Of a stretch of 64,000 nt of DNA, positions 9,196-18,571 are shown in pieces (within the stretch, counting starts at the first letter, position 1; every line of letters begins with the position of its first letter). The DNA lies in NCBI GenBank assembly GCA_905181645.1, contig CAJIYN010000001.1, positions 372,001-436,000 on the forward strand. The letters run 5' to 3'. The stretch comes from an uncultured SAR86 cluster bacterium. Its GTDB lineage: Bacteria; Pseudomonadota; Gammaproteobacteria; Magnimaribacterales; D2472. The position numbers and the translations under genes are program-made. A model generated the notes under the pieces. That model was not told the origin of the DNA and did not search any database. It saw only the letters and a program-made list of their open reading frames with translations.

Positions 9196-11301
9196 ATGAG
9201 AAATATTATAGTCTACGCTTTTTTCTTTGTCCTCTTCGGTTGCTCAACTGAAACAGTAACTGACACTGATTCAATTACTTATCCCGATACAAAAACAGTT
9301 CCTTTCATTGAAACCTTGCATGGAACCGAGATATCGGATCCCTATAGATGGTTGGAAGATTTTACCAGTGATGAGGCAAATGCTTGGGTTAGAAAGACAA
9401 AATAAATTTACCAAGAAATTTATTGGTAAAAATGCGTTCAAGAAAGCTATTGCAAAGGACTTAGAAGGTATATGGAATAACGAATCTATCAGCATGCCCT
9501 ATAAAGTAGAAGGTAAAACTTTTTACTATGTTAATGATGGGACTTGGCAGCAAAGTAAGTTGATGATTAAAGACTGCGAAAAATGCCCAGACAGAGTTTT
9601 ACTTGATCCAAATAAGTTCTCAGAAGATGGAACTATCTCTCTTGCAAGTACTAGCGTTAGTAATGCAGAGTACATGGCTTACTCTATTTCAGATGGCGGT
9701 TCTGACTGGAAAAGCTGGAAGATTATGAAGATAGCAGATAAATCTTTGCTTGCAGATAGCCTTTTATGGACAAAATTTTCTAGTGCTGTTTGGGAGAATG
9801 ATAATTCTGGATTCTATTATCTAAAATATGATGAACCAGATGGTGAGGCTCTTCTTGAAGTGAATGAAGCACCTCAACTCCTATTTCATGCTCTTAATAC
9901 AGATCAATCAAAGGATAGATTAATTTATAAAAATTCGGAGAAGCCTAGATGGAGCTTTGGAATAAATGTTATTAAGGACACTTCTTACAAGATTCTATCA
10001 ATAGGAGAGGGAACCGATGAAAGAAATAGAGTTTATATCCAGCTAGAAACAAATGGCGAATTCATTCCTTTAATTGATGAACTTATTGGTGCATACAACT
10101 TAATATCTTCCAAGGACAATATCTTATGGTTTTATACAACTGAAAATGCTCCAAATGGAAAAGTTGTTAAATTAGAAGTTAAAGAAGATCAAAGTACTGA
10201 ATGGTCAGAAGTTATCTCTGAAACAAAAAATTCAATCTCTAACGTTAACGTAGTTAATAATTCTTTTGTTGTTATATATCTTGAAGATACACTTTCTTTA
10301 GTTAATTTTTATAACCTAGACGGCTCCTTTAGCCACAAACTTAAGGGAGACTTTAAAGGTAGTATCGGGGGTTTTGGTGGAAATATTGACGATACTCTAG
10401 CTATTTCTCTTTTACTAATTTTATAACTCCTAGGGAGATTTATAAGATTGATTTAACAGATCTTTCACAAGAATTATTCTGGAAAGAGGATTTAGATGGC
10501 TTCGATTCAAATGAATACGTATCAGAATTTACATTTTATGAATCAAAGGATGGCACGCAAATACCAATTCATATTAACCATAAAAAATCACTAGTGATTG
10601 ATAAAGAGACTCCATTACTTTTATACGGATATGGTGGTTTTAATATTTCTATACTTCCTGGCTTTAGCAAAGGCTATACCGCTTGGATGAATCAAGGTGG
10701 TGTGGTTGCCGTTGCTAATTTAAGAGGTGGTGGTGAATATGGCGGAGCTTGGCATAATGATGGAAAGCTTTTTAATAAACAAAATGTTTTTGATGATTTT
10801 GCCTATGCAGCAAAGTATCTTCACAAATCTAGAATTGGATCAAGCTCTACTACTGCCATCCAAGGTGGTTCTAATGGAGGCTTGTTGGTTGCAGCTACTA
10901 TGCTACAAAATCCAAAGTTATTTGCAGCCGCTATTCCTCAAGTAGGGGTTTTGGATATGCTGAGATTTAATAAATTTACTATTGGCTGGGCATGGGAAAG
11001 TGACTATGGATCTCCTGAAAAAACCAATGAGTTTTATAATCTTTTATCTTATTCTCCATATCATAATATTGAGAATGGTGAATGTTATCCTCCTACACTT
11101 GTAACAACATCAAAGAGAGATGATAGGGTTGTTCCATCTCATTCATATAAATTTGCTGCTAGACTTCAAGCATCACAGGGCTGTGAAAACCCAATTCTTA
11201 TTAGAATAGAAGATAGAGCTGGTCACGGTGCAGGAACTCCAAAAGATAAAAAGATTTGGTCATATTTAGCTCCAATTAGCAGTATCCGGTATAAATTTTA
11301 G
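9196..11301 (+). CDS. Prolyl oligopeptidase family (S9A) lipoprotein peptidase (frameshifted)
   Basis: Serine peptidase expected to cut short peptides at the cell surface or in the periplasm. The start gives a lipoprotein signal with lipobox LFGC (cysteine near residue 16). The N-terminal S9 beta-propeller begins with the family motif DPYRWLED and the catalytic domain carries GYGGFNISILPGF, NLRGGGEYGGAWH and the nucleophile in QGGSNGGLL. The acid and histidine follow in KRDDRVVP and DRAGHGAG. Frame breaks occur near 9400 and 10420. The extreme C terminus (WSYLAPISSIRYKF) is unlike the family, suggesting another indel near 11265. Confidence 0.93.
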
Positions 11302-11344
11302 TCTATTTAACACAATAAGATAATTTAATTTTTTAGCTTGTATT

Positions 11345-11371
11345 CATGATAATTATTGAATTATGATCATG
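11345..11371. promoter_or_regulatory. Imperfect inverted repeat upstream of formate dehydrogenase
   Basis: Arms CATGATAATTAT and ATTATGATCATG are separated by TGA and match at 10 of 12 positions. The repeat ends 28 bases before the fdh start codon and 43 bases after the S9 peptidase stop. It could be an operator for the dehydrogenase gene or a weak hairpin; no U-run follows that would make it an intrinsic terminator. Confidence 0.35.
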
Positions 11372-11399
11372 GGAGTAATTTTTTTTATGGGAGAGAAAT

Positions 11400-12584
11400 A
11401 TGAAAATTTTATGCGTATTATATGATGATCCAAAAACAGGTATGCCTGAAAGATATGCCAGAGATGACCTGCCTAAATTAGACAAGTACCCTGATGGAAT
11501 GACTCTTCCATCCCCAAAAGCTATAGATTTTACTCCTGGTGAGTTACTTGGTTGTGTATCTGGAGAACTTGGACTTAGAAAATTTTTAGAAGACGCAGGA
11601 CATACTTTAGTTGTTACGTCAGACAAAGATGGCGAAGGTTGTGAAGCTGATAGAGAATTAGTTGATTCTGATATTGTTATATCGCAGCCTTTTTGGCCAT
11701 ATTATTTAACTAGAAAAGGCATGGAGTCAGCTCCAAATCTTAAGATGGCAATTACTGCTGGTATTGGTTCAGATCACGTTGATCTTCAAGCTGCGATGGA
11801 TAATAAAGTTGACGTTGTTGAGGTTACATACTGTAATTCTAGATCTGTCGCTGAGCACATAGTTATGATGATTCTATCCATGGTTCGTGATTATCATAAT
11901 CAACATAGAATAGTTAATGAAGGAGGCTGGAATATAGCCGATGCTGTTCAAAGATCCTACGATGTTGAAGGCATGCATATTGGAACGGTTGCTGCAGGAA
12001 GAATAGGACTAGATGTTCTTAGAAAGATGAAACCTTTTGATACACACCTTCATTATTTTGATAGACATAGATTGTCTAATGAGATTGAGCAAGAACTAAA
12101 CCTTACATTTCATGATTCAGTAGAATCTCTAGTAGCTGTTTGTGACGTTGTAACTATCAATTGCCCCCTTCATCCAGAAACTGAGAATCTCTTTGATGAT
12201 GATCTAATTGGTAAGATGAAAAGAGGTGCTACATTGATTAATACTGCTAGAGGAAAAATCTGCGATAAAGATGCTGTTGCAAGAGCTCTCGAGTCAGGAC
12301 AGCTAAGTGGCTATGCAGGTGATGTATGGTTCCCACAACCAGCACCAAATGACCATGTATGGAGAACAATGCCTAACCACGGAATGACGCCTCATACATC
12401 AGGAACTTCTTTATCAGCACAGACAAGATATGCAGACGGCGTTAGAGAAATACTAGAATGTTTCTTTGCTGGAGAGCCAATTAGAGATCCATACTTAATT
12501 GTTCAAAATGGAGATCTAGCTGGTATGGGAGCTCATTCATACACTAAAGGAACTGCAACAGGCGGTTCTGAAGAAGCAGCATAG
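11400..12584 (+). CDS. fdh: NAD-dependent formate dehydrogenase
   Basis: Soluble enzyme that oxidises formate to CO2 with NAD. The 394-residue frame is intact and belongs to the D-2-hydroxyacid dehydrogenase superfamily, in the metal-free Pseudomonas-type formate dehydrogenase class. Visible motifs are the N-terminal Y-DDPK-G region, ITAGIGSDHVDL, VAEHIVMMIL, the nucleotide fold GTVAAGRIGL, the substrate arginine in INTARGKICD, the family hallmark PQPAPNDHVW and the catalytic histidine in MTPHTSGTSL. Length equals that of the known enzymes. A strong GGGAG ribosome site precedes the start. It stands alone and may feed NADH from one-carbon compounds. Confidence 0.95.
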   Translation: MKILCVLYDDPKTGMPERYARDDLPKLDKYPDGMTLPSPKAIDFTPGELLGCVSGELGLRKFLEDAGHTLVVTSDKDGEGCEADRELVDSDIVISQPFWPYYLTRKGMESAPNLKMAITAGIGSDHVDLQAAMDNKVDVVEVTYCNSRSVAEHIVMMILSMVRDYHNQHRIVNEGGWNIADAVQRSYDVEGMHIGTVAAGRIGLDVLRKMKPFDTHLHYFDRHRLSNEIEQELNLTFHDSVESLVAVCDVVTINCPLHPETENLFDDDLIGKMKRGATLINTARGKICDKDAVARALESGQLSGYAGDVWFPQPAPNDHVWRTMPNHGMTPHTSGTSLSAQTRYADGVREILECFFAGEPIRDPYLIVQNGDLAGMGAHSYTKGTATGGSEEAA

Positions 12585-12644
12585 TTTAATGCATCAGCTG
12601 GAGATATTTCATTAAATCTAATTTGATTTAATATTCTAAATATA

Positions 12645-12728
12645 ACTGCAAAGGGGTGGTCATTCTGATCTGAGATCTTAACGGGGACCCTTTGAACCTG
12701 ATCCATTTAATAATGGCGGAGGAATTGC
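12645..12728 (+). promoter_or_regulatory. TPP (thiamine pyrophosphate) riboswitch
   Basis: Carries the THI-box core: GGGGTG near the 5' side, CTGAGA in the middle, ACCCTTTGAACCTGATC, and a 3' GGCGGAGGAA in place of the usual GGCGAAGGAA. GCAA at 12648-12651 can pair with TTGC at 12725-12728 as part of the closing stem. The aptamer ends directly at the ATG of the TonB receptor and contains its GGAGGA ribosome site, so control is probably at translation initiation without a separate expression platform. Confidence 0.93.
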
Positions 12729-14837
12729 ATGAATATCATTAGAACTAGTCTATTTATTTCTTTATTTCTTTCTTTTTTTAGTTCTCAATTAATATCTGAA
12801 ACTATCGAAGAGATTATTATTAAAGGCGATTGGCGCCAAACCTCAGCAGATCAAGAAGATTCAAGTGTTCTTGTACTTGACGAGGAGATAATAAAATCTC
12901 AACCACTTAAACACTTTGAACAACTTTCCTACTTGGTCCCAAATTTAAATTTTGCTGCTAGTGATTCAAGAGCGCGTTATTTCCAAATCAGAGGCATCGG
13001 CGAAAGATCTGGATATCAAGGAACTCCTAATTCTTCAGTAGGATTTTTGATAGATGATATTGATTATTCAGGACAGGGGGGAATTGCTACAACTTTTGAT
13101 CTCGATCAAATAGAGATTTACAGAGGTCCCCAGGGATCCAGGATTGGAGCAAATGCTTTAGCTGGGTTAATTTATATAAAAACTAAAGATCCAACTGATA
13201 AGTTTGAAGGCACAAGCGAGTTAACAATAGGCTCATATGGAACTAAGAGTACTGGCGTTGCTTTTGGCGGACCACTTAAAGTAAATAATGATCTTTCTTA
13301 TAGGCTTGTTTTGAGAAAAGATAAATCTAATGGTTATAGAAAAAATTTATACCTCAATAAATCTGATACATCCAGAAAAGACGAGACAACCGCTCGTTTA
13401 AAAATTAAATGGAAATTTGATGATAAAACATCAGTTGATTTTTTGGTTATGCAGGTCGACATGGATGATCCTGCTGATATTTGGACTATAGATGGAAGTT
13501 TAAATACTCTATCTGATAGACCGGGGATGGACTCACAAAAGACTAATGCTTATGGATTAAAAGTATTTCGTGCATTAAATGGTTTTGAAATTCAAAGTCT
13601 TACAAGCATCACTGATACCAATGTTATTTTTAGTTATGATGCTGATTGGGGTAACACAGATTCGCATTTTCCTTATGTGTATGATTATTTCTCTGAAACC
13701 CTTAGAGATAGAAGCTCATTTAGCCAAGAATTTAGACTAGTTTCAGATAAAGCAGACTTTTTAACCAATAATCTTATTGAATGGGTTGCCGGAATAAACT
13801 ATTTAGAGTTAAAAGAGACAAATTTGAAATACGACGATGGTATTTACGGCGATCCATCAGATCCTTATGGACCTTATACCAGCGAATCATCATCCTCAAG
13901 CTCATATAAATCAGAAAACTTGTCATTTTTTGGAAATGTAGATTATCTTCTTTCAGAGTCAACGAAGATCTCTTTAGGTTTGAGAATGGAAGACTGGGAG
14001 TCAAAATATTTTGATTCTTTTGGAGAGTCTTTTAATCCGTCGAATGATATGTCGGGAGGAAAAATATCTCTAATAAAAAATATAAAAACTGGATCTAATA
14101 TTTTTATTAGTATTGCTAAAGGATATAAACAAGGTGGATTCAATCTTGGTTTAGGTTTGGGTGGCGATGTCACAAATAAAGATCTTACATATGATCCAGA
14201 ATTTCTTACCAATTATGAAATAGGTATTAACTCAAGAATTTTAGATTCCAGATTAAATATTGAAAGTGTTGTATTTTATTCTGACAGAGAAGACCAACAA
14301 GTTTTAATATCAACTCAAGTAGATCCTAAAGATCCAAATACTTTTTCCTTCTTAACTCAGAATGCTGCTGAGGGAGTTAACTATGGATTAGAAATAAATC
14401 TTGATATGGAAGTTACGACTGATATTAATATATTTGCTAATGTTGGAATCCTTAAAACTGAAATAAAAAATTGGCAGTCTCGACCTGACCTTGAAGGAAG
14501 AGCACAAGCACATGCTCCAGAAAAAAGTTTTGATTTTGTAGAAAGCTGAACGTGGATTTCTAGACCTATCTTATCAGCAGATGTGACTGGTAAAAGTGAA
14601 TTTTATTATTCAGATTCTCATAATAATAAATCAAAGTCATATAACCTAATGAATATAAATTATGGCTATGAAAAGAATAATTGGACTTATACATTATGGG
14701 TTAGAAATGTATTTGATAAGTACTATTCAGTTAGAGGTTTCTATTTTGGAAATGAGGCTCCTAACTTTGCAGATACACTATATGAGAGACATGGAGATCC
14801 AAGACATTTAGGTGTTACAGTGAGATATGATTTCTGA
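12729..14837 (+). CDS. TonB-dependent outer-membrane receptor, predicted thiamine or precursor uptake (frameshifted)
   Basis: Outer-membrane active transporter. It has a signal peptide (LFISLFLSFFSSQLISE), a plug domain (VLVLDEEII, RYFQIRGIGERS, IEIYRGPQGSRIGANALAG) and a long beta-barrel (about 700 residues) that ends in the C-terminal aromatic RYDF. One frame break near 14545 splits off the last 95 residues, which include the NVFDKYY and RHLGVTVRYDF blocks. The TPP riboswitch immediately upstream and the PnuC-type gene overlapping by 11 bases point to a thiamine-related substrate; this is inference from context. Confidence 0.92.
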
Positions 14838-15415
14838 GTTAGTTAATCAGTATTGGATGGAAGCATTAGCCGTAATTCTTGCTATAATCTATCTTTTATT
14901 GGCTGTAAAAAAAGATGTAAGATGTTGGTATGCGGCAATATTAAGTTCAAGTCTGTATTTCTTCATAATGTTATCAGCAAACCTATATATGGAAGCATAT
15001 TTGCAAATATTCTACATATTAATGGCAATTTATGGATGGTTCCAATGGAATAAAGTCGATGAATATAATAATAAATTTATTGTAAAAACTTGGAGTATTA
15101 AACGGCATGTTATTGTCATTTCATCTATATTTATATCGGCATATGTGTCAGGTAGTTTATTAAATATATATACAGATGCAGCATTACCATTCATAGATGC
15201 CTTTACAACATGGGGAGCAATAATTGCTACATACATGGTGGCTAAAAAATTATTAGAGAACTGGATATATTGGTTTGTAATAGATTCAATATCAGTATTA
15301 TTATTTATGTCACGTGGATTATATAATAACTTCAATATTATTTTTTATCTATCTTATAATTATTTATTATGGATATAAGTCCTGGTCAAAAATAAAATAC
15401 GAAATGAATGCTTAA
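14827..15415 (+). CDS. pnuT: PnuC/PnuT-type vitamin transporter
   Basis: Inner-membrane facilitator of the PnuC family with about seven membrane segments. Motifs include VKKDVRCWYAAILSS, YMEAYLQIFYILMAIYGW (Y-x-E...Q..Y..M..YGW) and the C-terminal ENWIYWFVIDSISVLLF, which is the family core (W..W...D). A single indel at about 15370 hides the natural end, GYKSWSKIKYEMNA. In this TPP-controlled context the thiamine-transporting PnuT subtype is more likely than nicotinamide riboside transport. It overlaps the receptor upstream by 11 bases and the kinase gene downstream by 8. Confidence 0.9.
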
Positions 15416-16210
15416 CATACAAAAAAAACTTAAGTTTTGTTTGTAGGAGATGTTCCTGTTACACCACTCATAGCCTGTACTTGACCATTAATTTTGTCAA
15501 TGGATTTGTTTTTAAATCCAGTTGCGTCATAATTTACTCCAGTTTCTTCGTCTTCCATGATTTTTTATTTTTTGTAAGGAAATAGGTTATTTAAAGATTT
15601 TCTTCGATTATCGCATCCGCAGTCGACTTCGAGTGCATCTTATAATGGGTATACAATAAGAGCAAAAGACAAAGTACTTAAAAAAAATCATGATATTGTT
15701 TTAAAATTTATTATGGTTAAAGAAAATACAAAAACTCCTGTTTCTACTAAAAAAAATACAAAAGAGTTTAATCAATCAATTAGTTTCTATAAAAATTTAC
15801 TAAGTAATTCATCAGATCAAACAATAATCAATAAAGGCCTGACTCTTTATGATGAAATTTTGGATGATAATCTACCTAATGTTTTTAGTCACAATGATCT
15901 AAATAAATCCAATCTTTTAATAAGCAATAAAATACATTTTTTAGATTGGGAATACGCAAGCATGAACCATCCTTATTTTGATATTGCATCACTTGTAGTT
16001 GCTTTAAATTTAAATTCAGAAGGAATTAATAAATTATGGCAAGGTTACTCTGGCGATTCATCATTTCTTGATCAGAGCAAACTGAATAGGTGGATTAATT
16101 TTACTTATTACCTAGATTATTTGTGGAGAAGATCTATTGTCGAATTAGACGATTCTTATACCAATAGCATGCAATTAGATGAATTTGAGAGCTTTTTACT
16201 TAAATTATAG
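15408..16210 (+). CDS. Thiamine kinase-like phosphotransferase (APH fold), disrupted
   Basis: Last gene of the TPP cassette. The start overlaps pnuT and gives MLNIQKKLKFCL, then the frame stops. From about 15580 a new frame runs to 16210 and carries the choline/aminoglycoside phosphotransferase core: SHNDLNKSNLLI (catalytic Asp and Asn of the HxDxxxxN motif), then FLDWEYASMNHPYFDIAS (metal-binding Asp). This fits a kinase that traps imported thiamine. The ATP-binding N-terminal lobe is not recognisable, and the 15437-15700 stretch appears substituted. The thiamine substrate is inferred from the riboswitch and transporter neighbours. Confidence 0.72.
15430..15558 (-). CDS. 42-residue small ORF inside the damaged kinase gene
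   Basis: A minus-strand frame begins MEDEETGVNYDATGFKN and ends TGTSPTNKT with its own stop. It has a normal ATG and an AAGGA-like site 20 or so bases upstream. It lies exactly where the kinase N-terminal lobe should be coded on the other strand, so it is probably part of an inserted or substituted segment rather than a native overlapping gene. No family recognised; it is polar, with no membrane segment. Confidence 0.35.
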   Translation of the reverse strand: MEDEETGVNYDATGFKNKSIDKINGQVQAMSGVTGTSPTNKT

Positions 16211-16218
16211 TTTTATAA

Positions 16219-16669
16219 CTAATTTAAGAGAAAAAATACAGCTAAAGACCCTATAACAAGCAATAGAAGCAAGTTATCATCAAAAATATCAATTAACTTA
16301 TCTTTTGTAGGCAATCTTAGTGATCTTATATATTCCATATCTAAATATTCATCCAAAAACCCTTCTTTAGCATCACTTTTACTTAGATCTTGAGTAATAC
16401 TATCTTCTTTTATGCTAGTTGTAGTTGTTATTGACTCGTTTGACATTGCTTCATGCTCCAAATTATTATTAATATTGTTAAGTACTTCGCATGTTTGGAC
16501 TTCAATATTTAAATATTTAGTTCCCATTTCATCAATGACTATCAACGATCCTGCTAATGAAGTCTTGTCCGGTCTACGTGAACTAGTTCCTGATACTCTT
16601 TTTTGTATAAAGTAAATATCTTTATCTTTTACCCCTTAAAACAAGGTATTTATCATCATTTGTACTCAT
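16219..16669 (-). CDS. Hypothetical protein with C-terminal membrane anchor (frameshifted)
   Basis: Not recognised. The start MSTNDDKYLVLRG is read from an ATG that overlaps the first of four upstream repeats; after a one-base break it continues KDKDIYFIQKRVSGTSSRRP, a polar middle, and a single hydrophobic C-terminal segment (LLLLLVIGSLAVFFLLN) typical of tail-anchored proteins. The opening residues resemble the arm-binding start of tyrosine recombinases, but no catalytic domain follows, so this likeness is weak. It is convergent with the kinase gene, 9 bases away. Confidence 0.45.
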
Positions 16670-16771
16670 ATTATACTTAAGTATTGCTTATTTGTACTCA
16701 TAATATACTACATTCTTTTTTTTAATTCAATAAAATGTACTCATAATATTATATATGTACTCATAATGGTT
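16661..16771. repeat. Four direct copies of TGTACTCATAATAT
   Basis: Copies start at 16661, 16693, 16736 and 16756; the core TGTACTCATA is identical in all four, with spacings of 32, 43 and 20 bases. The first copy, read on the minus strand, contains the ATG of the unknown gene (ATGAGTACA). The array fills most of the gap between that gene and the divergent nitroreductase. It could be a regulator-binding array or the residue of duplicated promoter and start regions. Confidence 0.8.
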
Positions 16772-16842
16772 ATAATTCTAAGAAAAAAGACATCAGATCC
16801 CTGATCGAGTATCATATAATCCATTAATTAAATTTTAAAAGT

Positions 16843-17505
16843 ATGAAAGTATCTGAAGCAGTAGAATCAAGACAGTCTATTAGAGAGTATTTAGAAAAGC
16901 CTGTTGACAATAAACTTATAAGAGAGATCTTAGAAAAATCTGCAAGAGCAGCCAATGGGGGCAATCTTCAGCCTTGGAAAATTTTTGTTATAAACAAAGA
17001 GAGTATGATAGATTTTTTAAAACAACAGTCTGAATGGACTGATCCTGAAACCTCTGCTTACAACATATATCCATCTAGTCTTAAAGAGCCCTACAGAACC
17101 TCTAGATATCAGCTTGGAGAGCAAATGTATTCTTTGCTTAATATTAGTAGAGACGATAAGGAAGCGCGTTTTATGCAAGTACTAAAAAACTTTGAATTTT
17201 TTGGAGCTCCTGCAGCTATTTTTTGTTTTGTAGATAAACAAATGGGTCCACCTCAATGGTCTGATTTAGGAATGTTTCTTCAAACCTTTATGCTTTTAGG
17301 ACAAGAGGCAGGTCTTGATACGTGTGCTCAAGAGGCATGGTCTATGAAACAGGATAGTGTTAAGAGTTTTCTTGAGGTGGATGAGAGTTTGATGCTTTTT
17401 TGTGGCATGGCATTAGGGTATAAAGACCCTGAAGCTCTAATCAATCAATTAGATAGCGAACGTCGCCCTGTAGATGACTGGGCTACTTTCGTTATTAATC
17501 CTTAA
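16843..17505 (+). CDS. Nitroreductase-family flavoprotein
   Basis: FMN-dependent NAD(P)H oxidoreductase; the natural substrate is unknown. The 220-residue frame is intact. The FMN-phosphate arginines are in ESRQSIREY at residues 8-16, the second motif is ARAANGGNLQPWKIFV, and the later GLDTCAQEAW and GMALGY segments fit the nitroreductase fold. It ends 14 bases before a shared terminator facing proteorhodopsin. Confidence 0.9.
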   Translation: MKVSEAVESRQSIREYLEKPVDNKLIREILEKSARAANGGNLQPWKIFVINKESMIDFLKQQSEWTDPETSAYNIYPSSLKEPYRTSRYQLGEQMYSLLNISRDDKEARFMQVLKNFEFFGAPAAIFCFVDKQMGPPQWSDLGMFLQTFMLLGQEAGLDTCAQEAWSMKQDSVKSFLEVDESLMLFCGMALGYKDPEALINQLDSERRPVDDWATFVINP

Positions 17506-17519
17506 GAATTTTAAGCATA

Positions 17520-17548
17520 AAAAAACCCGGTATAAAACCGGGTTTTTA
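17520..17548. terminator. Bidirectional intrinsic terminator
   Basis: AAAACCCGGT (17522-17531), loop ATAAA, ACCGGGTTTT (17537-17546), flanked by A- and T-runs on both sides. The perfect 10-base stem can end both the nitroreductase transcript and the convergent proteorhodopsin transcript. Confidence 0.93.
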
Positions 17549-17569
17549 TTTAACTATTAAAGTTACTAA

Positions 17570-18319
17570 TTATGCATTAGATTCTTTAACTGCAACATGC
17601 CAGATAACTAAACCAAATAGAATCTTGTTAACAAAGTCAGCAAGATTATAAACAATGTTTAAGTTAGAAGCATATACGCCTTCGCCACCCATTAGGTAAC
17701 CAGCAGCATATCCAGCTGGGTATATAGCCCAACCAACTACTATAATTAGCATCATAGTATTGTATGCAGACATAACAGCAGGACTTGCAGTACTTACAGC
17801 AGCTTTTCCTTCACCCAAGTATAGAGTGTGGATCATGTATAACCATGCAGCCATTGCAACAACAAATGCAGGTAATGCTCCCATAATTCCAGCTTCACCC
17901 ATGTATCCAAATAAAAGCATTACTAGCGAACCGCCAAGCAATTTCTTGAATAATGAACCTGCAACATTAGTACATGCAGCAAGAATTAAGTAGAACTCAA
18001 CCATTAGTAATGGAACAGTTAGCAACCAATCAATATATCTAAATACTGTTGGCGTTTCACCAGTTTCAATCCATACACCTCTCATGTATAAGTAGTGCCA
18101 AAAAGCAATACCAGTAACAAGACCAGATACAGTTAACGATGTTTTCCACTTTGAGCTTACGTTATCTCTTTCAACAAAGAAGAAGACAGTTGCTGCTAAT
18201 AAAGCCGCAGTAACTAGCCAAAATGAAACACCAGTAAGGTCACTAGCTTGAAGATCACCGCCGCTAGCAGCGAATGATGGAAGTGCAATAGCACTAGTCA
18301 ATAATAATAACAATTTCAT
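17570..18319 (-). CDS. Proteorhodopsin, green-absorbing type
   Basis: Light-driven proton pump in the inner membrane with retinal bound as a Schiff base. The 249-residue frame is intact, with a cleavable signal (LLLLTSAIALPSFAA) and seven membrane helices. The proton acceptor Asp is in RYIDWLLTVPLLMVEF, where Leu at the spectral-tuning position indicates green absorption and Glu in VEF is the proton donor. The retinal lysine is in NLADFVNKILFGL. The sequence is very close to the original SAR86 protein. No retinal synthesis genes (crtEBIY, blh) adjoin it. A GGGGG ribosome site precedes the start, and a candidate Fur site and promoter lie upstream. Confidence 0.98.
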   Translation of the reverse strand: MKLLLLLTSAIALPSFAASGGDLQASDLTGVSFWLVTAALLAATVFFFVERDNVSSKWKTSLTVSGLVTGIAFWHYLYMRGVWIETGETPTVFRYIDWLLTVPLLMVEFYLILAACTNVAGSLFKKLLGGSLVMLLFGYMGEAGIMGALPAFVVAMAAWLYMIHTLYLGEGKAAVSTASPAVMSAYNTMMLIIVVGWAIYPAGYAAGYLMGGEGVYASNLNIVYNLADFVNKILFGLVIWHVAVKESNA

Positions 18320-18371
18320 ATACTACCCCCAGTAGTTCAATAAGAAATAACATAATTTCTTAAATATTAGA

Positions 18372-18386
18372 TGAGAATGATTCTCA
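18372..18386. promoter_or_regulatory. Fur-box-like palindrome at the proteorhodopsin promoter
   Basis: TGAGAATGATTCTCA is a perfect 7-1-7 inverted repeat matching the core Fur consensus pattern TGAnAATnATTnTCA. It lies 53 bases upstream of the proteorhodopsin start codon. On the minus strand a TATACT candidate -10 element (18396-18401), with a weak TTCGAG -35 at 16 bases spacing, sits 9 bases upstream of it, so the palindrome would cover the transcription start. Confidence 0.6.
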
Positions 18387-18571
18387 CCGTAGCTAAGTAT
18401 AGTAAATCTAATCAATTCTCGAAATCTTCACCCACAGTCATTTATATATAATATTTATATATATAAGATATCTTCTGGATGCTCTCTTAAAATGTTTTTG
18501 TTATATTGTAATTAAGCTCATCTATTTAAATACAATATGACATCTAAAAAAGATTTTTACTGGAATGAAAT

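Noticed and set aside
16219-16669. Integrase gene and mobile element
   Set aside because: Only the first 30 residues resemble a recombinase arm domain; no catalytic Arg-His-Arg-Tyr set, no attachment site duplication and no cargo genes are seen.
18430-18475. TATATATA-rich stretch upstream of the SGNH hydrolase as an origin-like element
   Set aside because: It is a simple AT-rich run with no DnaA-box cluster or repeat structure.
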